Notes: generated from the sequence alone by a model not told the origin. Positions 37,331-48,061 are shown, counted from the stretch's first letter. The stretch is 64,000 bases of DNA from Niallia circulans NBRC 13626 (GCF_001591585.1 NZ_BCVE01000004.1:186001-250000); one strand, 5' to 3'. Made by a program: numbers and translations.

Positions 37331-40327
37331 TTATAAGCTTGTTTCTCTTTCCTCTGCTGGTAATACATGCAAGCTTTCATCGGGAAAATATTTTAGTAGA
37401 TGACGGTGACAAGTAAAGAAAATCAGCTGATTTTCTTTACATTTCTGCAGTAATTGAATTACTTTTTCTGTACGTTTTTCATCAAAATTAACGAAGCTGT
37501 CATCAATAATAAACGGAAAACAAAAGCTTTTATAAAATGTTTGCGCCAAAGCAATGCGAATGGATAAGTAAAGCTGTTCGGTCGTTCCCTGGCTTAATTC
37601 CTTCGCTTCATAAAAAAGATGATGCTGACTCTCTACTAAGAACCCAGCTCCTTCTTCCTTTGGAACTATCCGAATATATTTCCCTTCCGTTAGAAAAGCA
37701 AGATTTTCCTCTGCCTGTTGCAGCATAGCAGGCAGCTGTTTTTGTTTATATTGTTCAACGGTTTTCGCTAACAGTTGTTTGGCTACAGCAAATTTTGCCC
37801 ATTCTTTCACATCTTCCTTGAACTCCGACTGAGCTTGTTTAAAGGAATGCAATAAATCTGTATATGTCCCTCCGCCTTCAATTCTAGAAATGGTAAAGTT
37901 AATTGCAGCTGCCTCTTCTACGAGTTCCTGTAAGCGAGATGCTAATTTATCCATTTTCGTTTTCTTTTCCTCTAATTGCAGCTCGGGATTTAGAATTTGT
38001 TGATACAATGAAATATGTTCTTTTGATATATTAGTCATTTCTAATTGAACATTAATCGCAGCAAGTCTTTCTTTATATTTAGCTCTCTCCGTTTCCAAGA
38101 TGGCTTTTTCACGAAATGCCTCTTCATCCGCAACACCTGCAAGGGAAAATAAAGCAGTCTTTTCTTCTACATAGCGATTATACTCTGTTTGATATTTATC
38201 CAGATTCTCTGATAGGTCTGTTTGCTTTGTCCGTAATGCTTCTTTTCGATCCGTTTTCTTTTTTTCTTCCTTTAGTGCCGTTTTTAAACGGTAGCACATA
38301 TTAGCAATGGTATCTTTCTCATCTTCCAAAAACTGTATGAAGAAATTGCTGATCTTGCTAATAATTTCCTCACGCTCTCGATGAATCTCATCCAGTTCTT
38401 GATGATAAGAGTTTCTTTCTCTATCCTTTCCTTTCCATTCTTCAATTAATAAAAAGGCATCATATATTTGTTGTGTCGCAAGTTCATATGGAATTTTAAG
38501 TTCATCGGCCAATTGTCTTAACAACTTCTGATGGGAAAGAAAATCCCCTTCCCACTTTTCAAATCCCTCTAATACTCTCTCATAACTTTCATTTTGCTGC
38601 TCTAATTTAAATTGGAGCTGTGTGAATTTCTCTCTTCTCGTTGTATCCTCTTCAAGCCTCTGAGCTTCATAACGAGAAATGCCTTGTCCTTTTTCAAAGC
38701 TTTCGACCAACTGAGCCCGTTCTTCCTTAATAAGCACTAATCTCTTCTCTTTTTTGCTGATTTCGTTTTTAGCCAATTTTCTTCCAGACAGGAAAAATAA
38801 CACATAAACAACACATACAACGATGCAAATAACGGTTATGAACCATTGCTCAAAAAACAAAGCTCCCGCTCCAGCCAGTAGAAGAAACAGCGTTAAAACA
38901 CTAGTTATCATTGTATTATGCTTCAAGCGTTTCTCTTCTAACTTCCTCTGATCTTCCAATTGATTTATTTCTCTAGAAAGTAACTCTGCCTTTTCCTTGT
39001 TCCAGCTATATTGATTTTCTGTTTTTATACGTTCTTCTAATCTAGCTCTTTCTTCTTTTGGCAAGAGCTTCTGCTTATTCTCCTTTACTGCCTCTTCTAA
39101 AGATTCTAAAGCTGTTTGCTCATCCTTCAGCCGCTCGTCAAGCTCTTCTTTCTGCTCTTTTAATCTCCGTTGCTTAGAGGCTGCTTGTGCACATTGCTCT
39201 TTTATAAAGATGCTTGTATTACTTTCCCTCAATAATATTTCTTCTTCAATCGGTAGATGCAACTTACTCTTTAAACTATCAATATCTTCTTCTATCTTAT
39301 TAACTTGATTTTCCACTTGCGTCTGCCGATTTTGTAATTGTTCATACACGGGGAACTTTTCTACGGCAAGTAAAATATTATTTTCAGCGATAAGAAGTTC
39401 TTCCTGTATAGGAATGCTTGCTATTTCTTGGTCCATTTCTTCCATCCGTGCTTCTATATGCCGGATTTCAGCTTCTACAGAAAGCAATTTCTCCTTCAAT
39501 GCTTCCCATCTAATTAATCCATTTTGAGGAAACTTGAAGTCCTTGTAAGCAGCTAATTTTTGCTCTAACAATTCCTGCTCGCGGACCATTCCCCTAATTT
39601 TTATCCATTCTTCCAATAACCATTTTTCATGCTCTTCTTTTTTTAAATCTGCTTCTGTCAGCTGTCTTTCTTGTTCTATCTTTCTTTTCTTTGCAAGTAA
39701 TTGTTCATATTGATTATTATCCTTCTCTGCACTTTTTAATTGGCTATGCTTATCTCGTAAAACTTGCAGTTTTTCATTAAGGACAGGCTTCTTCCCGCTA
39801 GGCTTATAGCGTATATCTAGTTCTTTCTGAAGCTCATTTTCTACTTTCAATAAGCGGTCAGAGCCAACAGCACCAGTGGAAAACAAAAATCGTCCCAGCT
39901 CTTCTCCTCTTAATTGCTGGACATTTTGCAATCCGTGTAAATTAAAAGAGAAGATTGATTGATAGAGAGCTTTATCGATTCCTGCTAATAGTTCATCTAA
40001 AAGCTCCTCTTGTCCTCTTCTCCCATCCTCTAAAGTAACTGTCACGTCCCCTGTAGCTTTTCCTTTTACACGTTCGATTGTTGTTAGTCCGAATTCTGGA
40101 AAATAGATGTCTAATTTCCCGCCATATTTATGCTGCAGCTTTGGCTCATAGCGTAATTCTGTTTGCTGTTTTGTTGGGAAGCCGAATAAGATGCTATGAA
40201 TAAAACTCATAATGGTCGATTTTCCTGCCTCATTTTCTCCATAAAACACATGGATGGGGGAGTTAATGGAAAACGTTATATTTTCTAGCTTTCCATATCC
40301 GTAAATCGTTATTTTCTTTAATTCCAC
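37331..40327 (-). CDS. yhaN: SbcC/Rad50-like ATPase YhaN with internal membrane hairpin
   Basis: A 998-residue SMC-like protein. Walker [11 protein letters not shown] is at about residues 29-38, followed by long coiled coils. The ABC signature [10 protein letters not shown] and Walker [14 protein letters not shown] are at the C-terminal end. In the middle (about residues 465-510) two hydrophobic helices replace the zinc hook: [17 protein letters not shown] and [18 protein letters not shown]. It is partnered with the nuclease YhaO one nucleotide upstream, and probably acts in DNA repair or processing near the membrane. Confidence 0.92.
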   Translation of the reverse strand: MELKKITIYGYGKLENITFSINSPIHVFYGENEAGKSTIMSFIHSILFGFPTKQQTELRYEPKLQHKYGGKLDIYFPEFGLTTIERVKGKATGDVTVTLEDGRRGQEELLDELLAGIDKALYQSIFSFNLHGLQNVQQLRGEELGRFLFSTGAVGSDRLLKVENELQKELDIRYKPSGKKPVLNEKLQVLRDKHSQLKSAEKDNNQYEQLLAKKRKIEQERQLTEADLKKEEHEKWLLEEWIKIRGMVREQELLEQKLAAYKDFKFPQNGLIRWEALKEKLLSVEAEIRHIEARMEEMDQEIASIPIQEELLIAENNILLAVEKFPVYEQLQNRQTQVENQVNKIEEDIDSLKSKLHLPIEEEILLRESNTSIFIKEQCAQAASKQRRLKEQKEELDERLKDEQTALESLEEAVKENKQKLLPKEERARLEERIKTENQYSWNKEKAELLSREINQLEDQRKLEEKRLKHNTMITSVLTLFLLLAGAGALFFEQWFITVICIVVCVVYVLFFLSGRKLAKNEISKKEKRLVLIKEERAQLVESFEKGQGISRYEAQRLEEDTTRREKFTQLQFKLEQQNESYERVLEGFEKWEGDFLSHQKLLRQLADELKIPYELATQQIYDAFLLIEEWKGKDRERNSYHQELDEIHREREEIISKISNFFIQFLEDEKDTIANMCYRLKTALKEEKKKTDRKEALRTKQTDLSENLDKYQTEYNRYVEEKTALFSLAGVADEEAFREKAILETERAKYKERLAAINVQLEMTNISKEHISLYQQILNPELQLEEKKTKMDKLASRLQELVEEAAAINFTISRIEGGGTYTDLLHSFKQAQSEFKEDVKEWAKFAVAKQLLAKTVEQYKQKQLPAMLQQAEENLAFLTEGKYIRIVPKEEGAGFLVESQHHLFYEAKELSQGTTEQLYLSIRIALAQTFYKSFCFPFIIDDSFVNFDEKRTEKVIQLLQKCKENQLIFFTCHRHLLKYFPDESLHVLPAEERETSL

Positions 40328-40328
40328 A

Positions 40329-41540
40329 TTAGCTGCCTCCCCTCTTCACAAGCATTGTCAGCAGTAAATCTTCTGCCTCTTCTGCTAATTCTTGTTTTTC
40401 TTCAGCTGTAAGCTCTTCTAAAAAGCGATGGGCCTTTGAATGCTGAAATAAAGGTGCAACTGCTTCATTCACTAGTTCGAAATCCTTTGTTACAGCAAAT
40501 AATTCTTCATAAAATGCCGATTCCCTTAACAAATTCTCTTTTAACCATTCTATATTTTCCTGTACTTTTATCGAGTTAATCCAGACAAAGAAGTCTGCCT
40601 CTATCTCCTCTTGCTGAAGGATCTCCAATAAATCAGAAGCTAGAAAAGAGTCTTGTAAGCGCAGTTGCTCTATCTCTAGTGAAATAATGTAAGAATATTT
40701 CCTATCTCCTATTGCATCCATTTCTTTCCGACAGAGCTTGTATAAATCATCAAAGGTATGGACAGAGCTGGCATCTATTTTCACATTCTTCCAAATCACT
40801 TCCGATGTTGGGATAAATTCTAAGCTGGCATCCCCATCGCTTAGTTCCACATAGTAGCATCCCTTTACTTCTGTTTCCTTTTTATGTCTTCCTTGTGTGT
40901 TTCCTGGATAGACAATCGGGGGAACAGACTCTAACAATTCCCGTTTATGGATATGTCCCAATGCCCAATAATCCATTTTTTTAGCAAGCAAATCACTCAC
41001 TTGAAAAGGAGCATAGGCACTGTGTTCAGTCGATCCCTCTAAATTGCCATGCAAAATTCCTATATGAAAATGCGCATCATCGCTTCGTTCGTATTCATCA
41101 ATTCTTCGCTCTTTAATATGTCTTGTTTCGTAACTAAACCCATAGAGATTCGCCGATAAATTATTTTTCACATATTTTTTTACTGTTACCATTGATGGAA
41201 AAACATGAACATTAGGAGGCAATTCTATTTGTACCCAGCTTCCATTTAAGTGATCATGATTTCCATGTATCAGATACACTTCTATTTGCTCTTCCTCTAA
41301 GCGAAGCATTTCATTTCGAAAGCGAATTTGCGCTTTTATACTTCTATCTTCCCCATCATATATATCTCCGGCAATAATTATAAAGTCTACTTTTTTGCTG
41401 ATGGCTGCATCAATAACCTTTTTAAATGCAGTAAACGTACTTTCTTTTAGTTTGTTATGTATTGTTGTAGGCAAATTCTTCAATCCAACCATGGGGCTGT
41501 CTAAATGTAAATCTGCACAATGTATAAAGGATATTCCCAT
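40329..41540 (-). CDS. yhaO: SbcD/Mre11-like metallophosphoesterase YhaO
   Basis: Predicted DNA repair exonuclease of 403 residues. All calcineurin-type motifs are present: CADLHLDSP, IAGDIYDGED, HGNHDHL, LHGNLEG and LGHIHKRE. The C-terminal part is a capping region that likely contacts YhaN. Its stop lies one nucleotide before the yhaN start, so the pair is an operon like sbcD-sbcC. Confidence 0.93.
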   Translation of the reverse strand: MGISFIHCADLHLDSPMVGLKNLPTTIHNKLKESTFTAFKKVIDAAISKKVDFIIIAGDIYDGEDRSIKAQIRFRNEMLRLEEEQIEVYLIHGNHDHLNGSWVQIELPPNVHVFPSMVTVKKYVKNNLSANLYGFSYETRHIKERRIDEYERSDDAHFHIGILHGNLEGSTEHSAYAPFQVSDLLAKKMDYWALGHIHKRELLESVPPIVYPGNTQGRHKKETEVKGCYYVELSDGDASLEFIPTSEVIWKNVKIDASSVHTFDDLYKLCRKEMDAIGDRKYSYIISLEIEQLRLQDSFLASDLLEILQQEEIEADFFVWINSIKVQENIEWLKENLLRESAFYEELFAVTKDFELVNEAVAPLFQHSKAHRFLEELTAEEKQELAEEAEDLLLTMLVKRGGS

Positions 41541-41634
41541 ACTCTCACGTCCTAAAACTATTTGCTTCTATTCTACCATGCTAAAAATACGAATGCACGT
41601 TCTTATCCTTATTTGCTGCTTGTTTTTGGATAAT

Positions 41635-41665
41635 AAAAAATGCCCCACTTATTATGAGGCATTTT
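41635..41665 (-). terminator. Intrinsic terminator after yhaP
   Basis: AAAATGCC (41637-41644) pairs with GGCATTTT (41658-41665). T-rich sequence follows on the minus strand. It separates yhaQ-yhaP from yhaO. Confidence 0.8.
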
Positions 41666-41670
41666 CCGAA

Positions 41671-42927
41671 TTATTCTTTTTTCGTTAGCTGCAGGGCTTT
41701 TTTAATATCTTTATAAGAGTTAGATTTTCCGTACATAAGAACTCCGCCTTTATATACTCTTGCACCAAAAATAGCAAGAATCATAATGGTTGCCACTAAA
41801 ACAACAATTCCTAAAATAGGTTCCCAAACTGGCAAATTCAGCATTCCTACTCTCATAAACATAAGCATTGGTGTAAAGAATGGGATATAAGAAGTAATTG
41901 TTACAAAAGTGGTATCAGGTGCGCTTAATCCGAACATCGCAATCATAAATCCGGCCACAATTAATAATGTCATTGGCGTTATCATTTGCTGCACATCTTC
42001 AATTCTACTTACAAGCGAACCTAGCAATGCAGCCAGAGTGGCATATAGGAAATAACCTAAAATAAAGAAGATAGCTGCATAAATAATGGTGCTTACTGGC
42101 ACCTCGCTAAATCCGAGGAATCCTTCCACCGAACCTAGGCTTTCATTGCGAGTTAATGAAAAATAACCTACAAGCATCAATATCGCCAGCTGTGTTAAGC
42201 TTAATAATCCGATTCCAAGAATTTTGGCAAACATATGCTTAATTGGAGATACACTTGAAATTAAGATTTCCATTACTCGGGATGATTTTTCAGTCGCCAC
42301 TTCTGTCGCTATCATATTGGCATATAGGATAACGGCAAAATATATTAAAAATAAGAGAACATAGACTAACCCTCTAGCCTGGTTTAATTCTTCTTCTGTC
42401 TTTGCATCTTTCTCAAGAGCAATTTTTTCAAAAGCAACGGGTTCATTCAATTTCGTAAGCTGCTCATTCGTTAAATTGAGTTGATTCGCTGCTAATTGAC
42501 TTTTAACCATTTGAATACTGTTGGTAATATTATCAGAAATAGTTGTTTCTGCAATATCCATTGTATAATAAGTCGCTATAGGTAATTTACTTTCATCCAT
42601 ATCCACTATCAGTAAGCCACTATACTTTCCTTCTTCTACTTCTTGTTTAGCTGCTTCTTCACTGTCCTTATAATCAACTAATTTTAAATCTTCATTTAAC
42701 GTCTCTGTCGCCTCTTGAATTGCTGGTAATAAAGAATTGCTTTGATCAATTACGGCTACTTCCGTCTTTCCTTCATCACTAGAAAAAGTATCGATAATGG
42801 TAGTAATATTTGTTAGTGCAACCACAAATATTAAAGTAATAGCCGTTGTAATTAGAAATGATTTCGTTTTGAACTTACTTAAAAAGGTATGAAATAAGAT
42901 AACCCAAAAACTATTCAAGAGAAGCAC
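41671..42927 (-). CDS. yhaP: ABC-2 type permease YhaP (NatB-like)
   Basis: Membrane subunit of an exporter with YhaQ, 418 residues. One N-terminal helix is followed by an extracytoplasmic domain (about residues 45-180) and five to six C-terminal helices starting at LVYVLLFLIYFAVILYANMI. The layout matches NatB-type sodium or drug exporters. It overlaps yhaQ by 17 nt. The substrate cannot be read from the sequence. Confidence 0.9.
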   Translation of the reverse strand: MLLLNSFWVILFHTFLSKFKTKSFLITTAITLIFVVALTNITTIIDTFSSDEGKTEVAVIDQSNSLLPAIQEATETLNEDLKLVDYKDSEEAAKQEVEEGKYSGLLIVDMDESKLPIATYYTMDIAETTISDNITNSIQMVKSQLAANQLNLTNEQLTKLNEPVAFEKIALEKDAKTEEELNQARGLVYVLLFLIYFAVILYANMIATEVATEKSSRVMEILISSVSPIKHMFAKILGIGLLSLTQLAILMLVGYFSLTRNESLGSVEGFLGFSEVPVSTIIYAAIFFILGYFLYATLAALLGSLVSRIEDVQQMITPMTLLIVAGFMIAMFGLSAPDTTFVTITSYIPFFTPMLMFMRVGMLNLPVWEPILGIVVLVATIMILAIFGARVYKGGVLMYGKSNSYKDIKKALQLTKKE

Positions 42928-43810
42928 CTACCTTTTCGATAAAAATATCATTTAAAGAAGGCTCTTCTAATGCAAATTTGCGAATAAAGCCTTTTCCAAC
43001 TATATCATTTAAGATTCGCTCCGCAACTTCTTCTCCTTCAATTTGCAGAGAAACACCTTCTGCTGTTTCTTTTAATTTTAATACGCCTGGATAGCGAATT
43101 AAATGTGTCAAATCAAAATCAGCATGTATGGTTACATTCTTCTTCCCAAAGCTCCTCTTAATATCCTTAAGCGAGCCATGAACAACAGGCTTTCCTTTAT
43201 GCATGATACATAGATGCTGGCATAATTCCTCGACATGCTCCATCCGGTGACTAGAGAAAACAATACTTGTTCCTTTATTTTTCAAATCTACTACAGCACT
43301 TTTTAACTGCTCCACATTTACTGGGTCTAACCCACTGAATGGCTCATCTAAAATTAGTAGTTTAGGCTTATGTAAAACAGCACTAATAAATTGAATTTTT
43401 TGTTGGTTTCCTTTGGAGAGCTCCTCAACTTTTTTATCCATGTATTCAGGAACCTTAAAGCGGTTTAGCCAATATTCTAGCTCACTTAATGCTGCTTTTT
43501 TTTCCATGCCTCTAAGTCTCGCTAGATAGATAAGCTGATCTCGTACTTTTAGTTTTGGATATAGACCTCGCTCTTCCGGCAGATATCCAATATATGGACT
43601 TGTTGAGTAATTAATCGGCTTACCATCCCAAGTTATTTGTCCTGCTGTACTTTCTAATATTCCTAAAATCATGCGAAAAGTTGTCGTCTTTCCTGCTCCA
43701 TTTCCTCCAAGAAAGCCGAACATTTCATTTTCAGGAATCGAAATAGATAAATCATCTACTGCTGTGAACGAACCAAATTTTTTTGTCACGTTTCTTAGCT
43801 CTAATGACAC
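42911..43810 (-). CDS. yhaQ: ABC transporter ATPase YhaQ (NatA-like)
   Basis: ATP-binding partner of YhaP, 299 residues. Walker A GGNGAGKTT near residue 36, signature LSKGNQQKIQF, Walker B LLILDEPFSGLDP, and H-loop FSSHRMEHVEELC are intact. A C-terminal extension of about 80 residues is typical of the NatA group. First gene of the pair. Confidence 0.93.
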   Translation of the reverse strand: MSLELRNVTKKFGSFTAVDDLSISIPENEMFGFLGGNGAGKTTTFRMILGILESTAGQITWDGKPINYSTSPYIGYLPEERGLYPKLKVRDQLIYLARLRGMEKKAALSELEYWLNRFKVPEYMDKKVEELSKGNQQKIQFISAVLHKPKLLILDEPFSGLDPVNVEQLKSAVVDLKNKGTSIVFSSHRMEHVEELCQHLCIMHKGKPVVHGSLKDIKRSFGKKNVTIHADFDLTHLIRYPGVLKLKETAEGVSLQIEGEEVAERILNDIVGKGFIRKFALEEPSLNDIFIEKVGASLE

Positions 43811-43940
43811 AAAATCCCCTCCTCACTCTTTTATACGAATAGAACAGTAAAAGGTTTCAATGAATATTGGCTATTATTTGTAGGAAATACAAAATGCTTA
43901 AACATTTAGTGGAATAGAACGGAGTTATGTTGATTTTCAT

Positions 43941-43988
43941 AAAAAAAGCTGCTGTTTACTCCATTGAGTCTCTAGCAGCAGCTTTTTT
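43941..43988 (-). terminator. Intrinsic terminator after the NCS2 permease gene
   Basis: AAAAAAGCTGCTG (43942-43954) pairs with CAGCAGCTTTTTT (43976-43988); T runs on both strands. It abuts the stop codon. Confidence 0.88.
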
Positions 43989-43990
43989 CT

Positions 43991-45289
43991 TTAATGTGGT
44001 AAAAACACTAATTGATAAAGGAATAATACGGCAAATACGTAAACGAGTGGATGAACCGTCTTTCCCTTTCCTTTTACTAGCTTTAATAATGGATAAGAGA
44101 TAAATCCAAGAGCAATTCCTGTTGCGATGCTTGATGTAAGCGGCATGCTTAGGATGACTATAAAGGCTGGGAATGCTTCATCAAACTCTGACCATTTCAC
44201 ATCACTTATTGCCCCCATCATCAAGCTTCCTACAATTATTAGGGCTGGAGCTGTAATAGCAGATAAACCAGAAATGCTGCTCACTAAAGGAGCAAAAAAG
44301 GCAGAAATAATAAATAAAACCGCAATTGTAACACCAGTTAAACCAGTACGGCCGCCTGCTGCAACACCTGATGTCGATTCAATAAAAGCAGTGGTTGGGC
44401 TTGTCCCAAACATTGCGCCAACAGATGTTCCAAGTGAATCAGCAAGAAGTGCCTGCCTTGCTTTTGGAAGCTTATTATTTTTTATTAATCCAGCTTGCTC
44501 AGCCACCCCAATCATCGTACCAGTGGTATCAAAAATCGTTACCAATAAAAAGGAGAAAACGACAGCGTACAATCCATGTTGAATAACATCGCCAAATGCT
44601 GAAATTGGATTGCTAATGATAAGGCCTTCTGGTAAATGCGGGCTTGCCATAATTCCATTTTCAAAGGATAAGTAACCAGTAAAGTAAGCGATAATGCTTG
44701 TTACAATCATCCCAATAAATAACGCACCTTTCATATTCAGACTAAACAGAACAATCGTAATAGCTAAACCAATAAGGGCGATTATAACAGTGGGAGACTG
44801 AAGATCTCCTAGTCCAACTAGATTTTCTGGATTGGCAACAATAATTCCCGTTTGTCTCAACCCGATAAATGCTATAAATAAACCAATACCAGCTGTTATT
44901 CCATGTTTCAAATTATCTGGAATAGCTTGAATTAACTTTTCTCTAAATGATGTTAATGACAAGATAACAAAAATAATACCGGCAACAAATACTGCAGACA
45001 GTGCTACCGTATAATCGACGTTATTATTTCCAACAACCGAAAAAGCAAAGTATGCGTTTAACCCCATACCCGGTGCAATAGCAATAGGATAGTTTGCAAA
45101 TAAAGCCATCCACAATGTCCCGATAGTAGCTGCTATGATGGTTGCTAGGAATACTTGGTCAAATGGAATTCCTGCTTCTTTTAAAATTCCTGGATTGACT
45201 ACTACTATGTAAACCATTGTTAAGAAAGTTGTGAATCCTGCCATTAACTCTGTTTTCACAGTTGTATTATTTTCCTTTAACTTAAACAT
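43991..45289 (-). CDS. NCS2 (AzgA-like) purine permease
   Basis: Uptake of hypoxanthine/guanine or adenine, 432 residues with about 12-14 helices. The family motif appears as IAPGMGLNAYFAFSVV and SPTTAFIESTSGVAAGGRTG. ATG 45289 has GGAGG seven nucleotides upstream; the frame is open 24 codons further without support. Length equals B. subtilis PbuO, with PbuG an alternative. No guanine riboswitch is apparent, but PurBox-like repeats lie in the promoter. Confidence 0.88.
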   Translation of the reverse strand: MFKLKENNTTVKTELMAGFTTFLTMVYIVVVNPGILKEAGIPFDQVFLATIIAATIGTLWMALFANYPIAIAPGMGLNAYFAFSVVGNNNVDYTVALSAVFVAGIIFVILSLTSFREKLIQAIPDNLKHGITAGIGLFIAFIGLRQTGIIVANPENLVGLGDLQSPTVIIALIGLAITIVLFSLNMKGALFIGMIVTSIIAYFTGYLSFENGIMASPHLPEGLIISNPISAFGDVIQHGLYAVVFSFLLVTIFDTTGTMIGVAEQAGLIKNNKLPKARQALLADSLGTSVGAMFGTSPTTAFIESTSGVAAGGRTGLTGVTIAVLFIISAFFAPLVSSISGLSAITAPALIIVGSLMMGAISDVKWSEFDEAFPAFIVILSMPLTSSIATGIALGFISYPLLKLVKGKGKTVHPLVYVFAVLFLYQLVFLPH

Positions 45290-45301
45290 GAAAGAACCTC
45301 C

Positions 45302-45347
45302 AAAAAACGAACATTTAAAAACAACATTATCTATGTTATTCGTTTTT
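45302..45347. promoter_or_regulatory. PurBox-like inverted repeats in the purine permease promoter
   Basis: AAAAACGAACATT (45303-45315) resembles the PurR half-site AWWWCCGAACWWT with one mismatch. An opposed ATTCGTTTTT lies at 45338-45347, giving CGAA and TTCG 27 nt apart, slightly more than classical PurBoxes. On the minus strand TTGCAG and GATAAT with a 17-nt spacer overlap the site. Confidence 0.4.
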
Positions 45348-45456
45348 ACTGCAAAAAGCAACTATTTTTCTCGATCGAAAAATGGCAATTTAGTGAAATA
45401 CCTTTATTAGTTTGACACCAGTCTTTCTTTTCCATACGAAAATAATTCACAGAAAC

Positions 45457-45498
45457 AAAAAAAATCTACCAGAACGGAAATAGTTCTAATAGATTTTT
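45457..45498 (-). terminator. Intrinsic terminator after hemZ
   Basis: AAAAATCTA pairs with TAGATTTTT, with an inner GAAC/GTTC stem; eight A at its left end give a T run on the minus strand. Confidence 0.82.
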
Positions 45499-45506
45499 AA
45501 TGATCC

Positions 45507-47018
45507 TTATTTAGATGCTTCTAATGAAAAATGTTCATTTAACAAAGCAATTTTTTTATCTGTATATTCCACGAAACTTTCATTATATGTTTTAGGATGC
45601 TTGGGATTAGAGAATTGGGTAATCTTCCCCGTAACAGGATGAATAAACTTGCTGGACGCTCCACAGCCTACACCAATAACCGTCTGCAGTTCTTCCATCA
45701 TCATAATATTATAGATACTTTCCTGGTTTTTCTTCGAATAGCCGACATTCTCTAAATTTCCTAGAATATTTTTCTGACGGTATAAATAGTAAGGAACATA
45801 ATCATGTTTCTCTGTCCATTCTTCCGCCATCTTCATCATTTCCTGAATTTCCTCTCTATCTGCTACCTTGTATCTGGATTTATTACGCGTCATTTCAGAC
45901 GCACGTTTAAATGACAGGGTATGAACAGTCAGTGATTCAGGCATTAACTCTTCTGTTTTATCAAGAGAATATTGAAATTCCTCCACACCTTCACCTGGAA
46001 GTCCAATAATTAAATCCATATTAATATTATTCATGCCATGCTTACGTGCTAAATGATATTTATCAATTGTTTCTTCTACTGTATGATGCCTGCCAATCGC
46101 TTTTAAGGTTTGTTGTGTATACGATTGGGGATTAATACTAATTCGATCGATATTGTATTTTTTTAACACTTCCAGTTTATCTGGCGTAATCGTATCCGGT
46201 CTGCCTGCTTCAACCGTGATTTCACGAATGTTTTCTACATTTGGAAAAGAATCATGCATACGCTCATAAAGCATGTCCATTTCTTCGGCTGAAATACTTG
46301 TTGGTGTCCCTCCACCATAATAGACGGTTGTTATATTAATATTTTTTTCTTTCAGCCAGTCCCCTATCTTTTCCATTTCATAATGAAGACCGCCTAAAAA
46401 GGAGGAAACAGAGCCTTGTCGTCCATTAATGGCATACGCTGGGAACGTACAGTAAGCACATTTTGTCGGACAAAACGGAATTCCAATATAGATGCTTACT
46501 TCTTTTTTCAAATCATATAAATCAGGAATCACTGCTAGTTGGCGATCAATGATTTTCTGCATGAGCTCGATTTTTTCATCGGACATTAAATATTCCTCAC
46601 GAAGAGATTGATGCGCCTCTTCTATCGGTGTTTGCTTTTGCATATGACGATGAAGAAGTTTTGTTGGGCGAATGCCCGTTAAAATCCCCCATTTCTGCAC
46701 CATACCTGTATACTCTTGCAGCATTAATAAATAACTTTTGGAAATGGCTTTTTTCATTTGCTTAAATATTTCTTTATCCGTTAATTGACTAAGATCTGCA
46801 TGGCCGTTACATATAGTTTCTTCTTTTAATTCCTTGAGCTTGCCTTTTACGATAAATTCATGTCCAATAATTTCTGTTTCGAACTCAACATGAAGGTCTG
46901 CCTTTTCTTCTGGTTCCCTATAAAGCACCTTTGTATCTTCAAAAAACAAATTGCCTATGTGCTCTAACGGCCTAATATAACGTTCATCTGTTAACCCTTT
47001 TATATATATTTGTTTCAT
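45507..47018 (-). CDS. hemZ: Oxygen-independent coproporphyrinogen III oxidase-like HemZ
   Basis: Radical-SAM enzyme of the HemN family, 503 residues. The cluster motif is FCPTKCAYCTF (CxxxCxxC) near residues 181-191, followed by YYGGGTPTS and the HemN-type IGLPGEG. The long N-terminal domain of about 170 residues is characteristic of HemZ. Separate gene, not linked to hemEH. Whether it makes protoporphyrinogen or has another role is debated for the family. Confidence 0.93.
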   Translation of the reverse strand: MKQIYIKGLTDERYIRPLEHIGNLFFEDTKVLYREPEEKADLHVEFETEIIGHEFIVKGKLKELKEETICNGHADLSQLTDKEIFKQMKKAISKSYLLMLQEYTGMVQKWGILTGIRPTKLLHRHMQKQTPIEEAHQSLREEYLMSDEKIELMQKIIDRQLAVIPDLYDLKKEVSIYIGIPFCPTKCAYCTFPAYAINGRQGSVSSFLGGLHYEMEKIGDWLKEKNINITTVYYGGGTPTSISAEEMDMLYERMHDSFPNVENIREITVEAGRPDTITPDKLEVLKKYNIDRISINPQSYTQQTLKAIGRHHTVEETIDKYHLARKHGMNNINMDLIIGLPGEGVEEFQYSLDKTEELMPESLTVHTLSFKRASEMTRNKSRYKVADREEIQEMMKMAEEWTEKHDYVPYYLYRQKNILGNLENVGYSKKNQESIYNIMMMEELQTVIGVGCGASSKFIHPVTGKITQFSNPKHPKTYNESFVEYTDKKIALLNEHFSLEASK

Positions 47019-47194
47019 CGTTATTTTTCAACTCACCTTTTATTCTGAAATATTATCATGCTTTATTTAACCAATTATACTGTAGTGTAAAAAAAATAAC
47101 TAGAAAGGTCAAAAGACTTTCTGTTAGCTATTCAAAAAAAGGGAACAGGAGAAGTCTCCGTATGACTTCTCCTCTATAAAAATATAAATAATAG

Positions 47195-48061
47195 CTATTT
47201 TATAATATTCATCTTGCGCAAAAAATCAATGGGATGCTGTTTACGGAAATGTTCCTTGACCATATAAGCAACCCCTTCTTGATCATTAGATCTCGTTACC
47301 CAGTCAGCCGCAATTTTCAACTGATTTGGAGCATTTCCCATTGCCACACCAAGACCTACTGCTTCAATTACCTCTAAATCGTCTAAGCCGTCTCCTATGG
47401 CAACCATTTCGCTGCTCTTTATTCCAAGCTTCTCCCCTAAAAGTAACAACCCGCTTCGTTTCGATACACCAGCTGGTAAAATATCTAGACGCAGCTCATT
47501 ATGTTGAACAATATGGATATTGTCAAACATCTTTTCAAGCACTTCTTTTGCATCCTGGCAGTCTTTTTTCTCTTCAAAATAAACTTCCATTTTGGGCGGA
47601 CTTACTGGTTCTTCTAATAAAACATCACTTAAAACATCGACAAATTGGTGGGAATAAAAGACTGGATCTCCAGACGACAAGACCGTTTTTGCAAGCATGT
47701 TATGATGGAGTTTTGATTTGTTAGCTAGTGAGAATTTTTCATGCACTAAACGAATTTGGCATATGAATCCTTCTAAGAATCGGACAATATCTGATGTAAG
47801 GTCTTCTGCGATTCGTTTAACAAAAATAGTATCATCTTCATGATTGGCCACTAATGCTCCTTCGTGTGCCACGATGTAACTATTTAATTTCAACGCTTTT
47901 GCCACCTTTTTCGCAGAGGGCAAGCTCCTTGCGGTTACAAGCGTTACATAAATTCCCTTTTGCTGTACATATTCAATCGCCTCTTTCGTCGCTTTCGTTA
48001 AGCGCCCATTTGATTGAAGGAGAGTACCATCGATATTTAAAGCTAGTAAGCGATATATCAT
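47195..48061 (-). CDS. yhaX: Cof-type HAD protein YhaX
   Basis: Haloacid-dehalogenase-fold protein of 288 residues with a C2B cap. Motif I reads LALNIDGTLL, so the expected nucleophilic aspartate is asparagine (Asn9). Motif II is LVTARS, and motif IV IGDGLDDLEVI is intact. ATG 48061 follows GGGGGAAATTT; the frame is open to 48103. B. subtilis YhaX is expressed during sporulation. With the changed nucleophile it may bind rather than hydrolyse phosphorylated ligands. Confidence 0.88.
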   Translation of the reverse strand: MIYRLLALNIDGTLLQSNGRLTKATKEAIEYVQQKGIYVTLVTARSLPSAKKVAKALKLNSYIVAHEGALVANHEDDTIFVKRIAEDLTSDIVRFLEGFICQIRLVHEKFSLANKSKLHHNMLAKTVLSSGDPVFYSHQFVDVLSDVLLEEPVSPPKMEVYFEEKKDCQDAKEVLEKMFDNIHIVQHNELRLDILPAGVSKRSGLLLLGEKLGIKSSEMVAIGDGLDDLEVIEAVGLGVAMGNAPNQLKIAADWVTRSNDQEGVAYMVKEHFRKQHPIDFLRKMNIIK

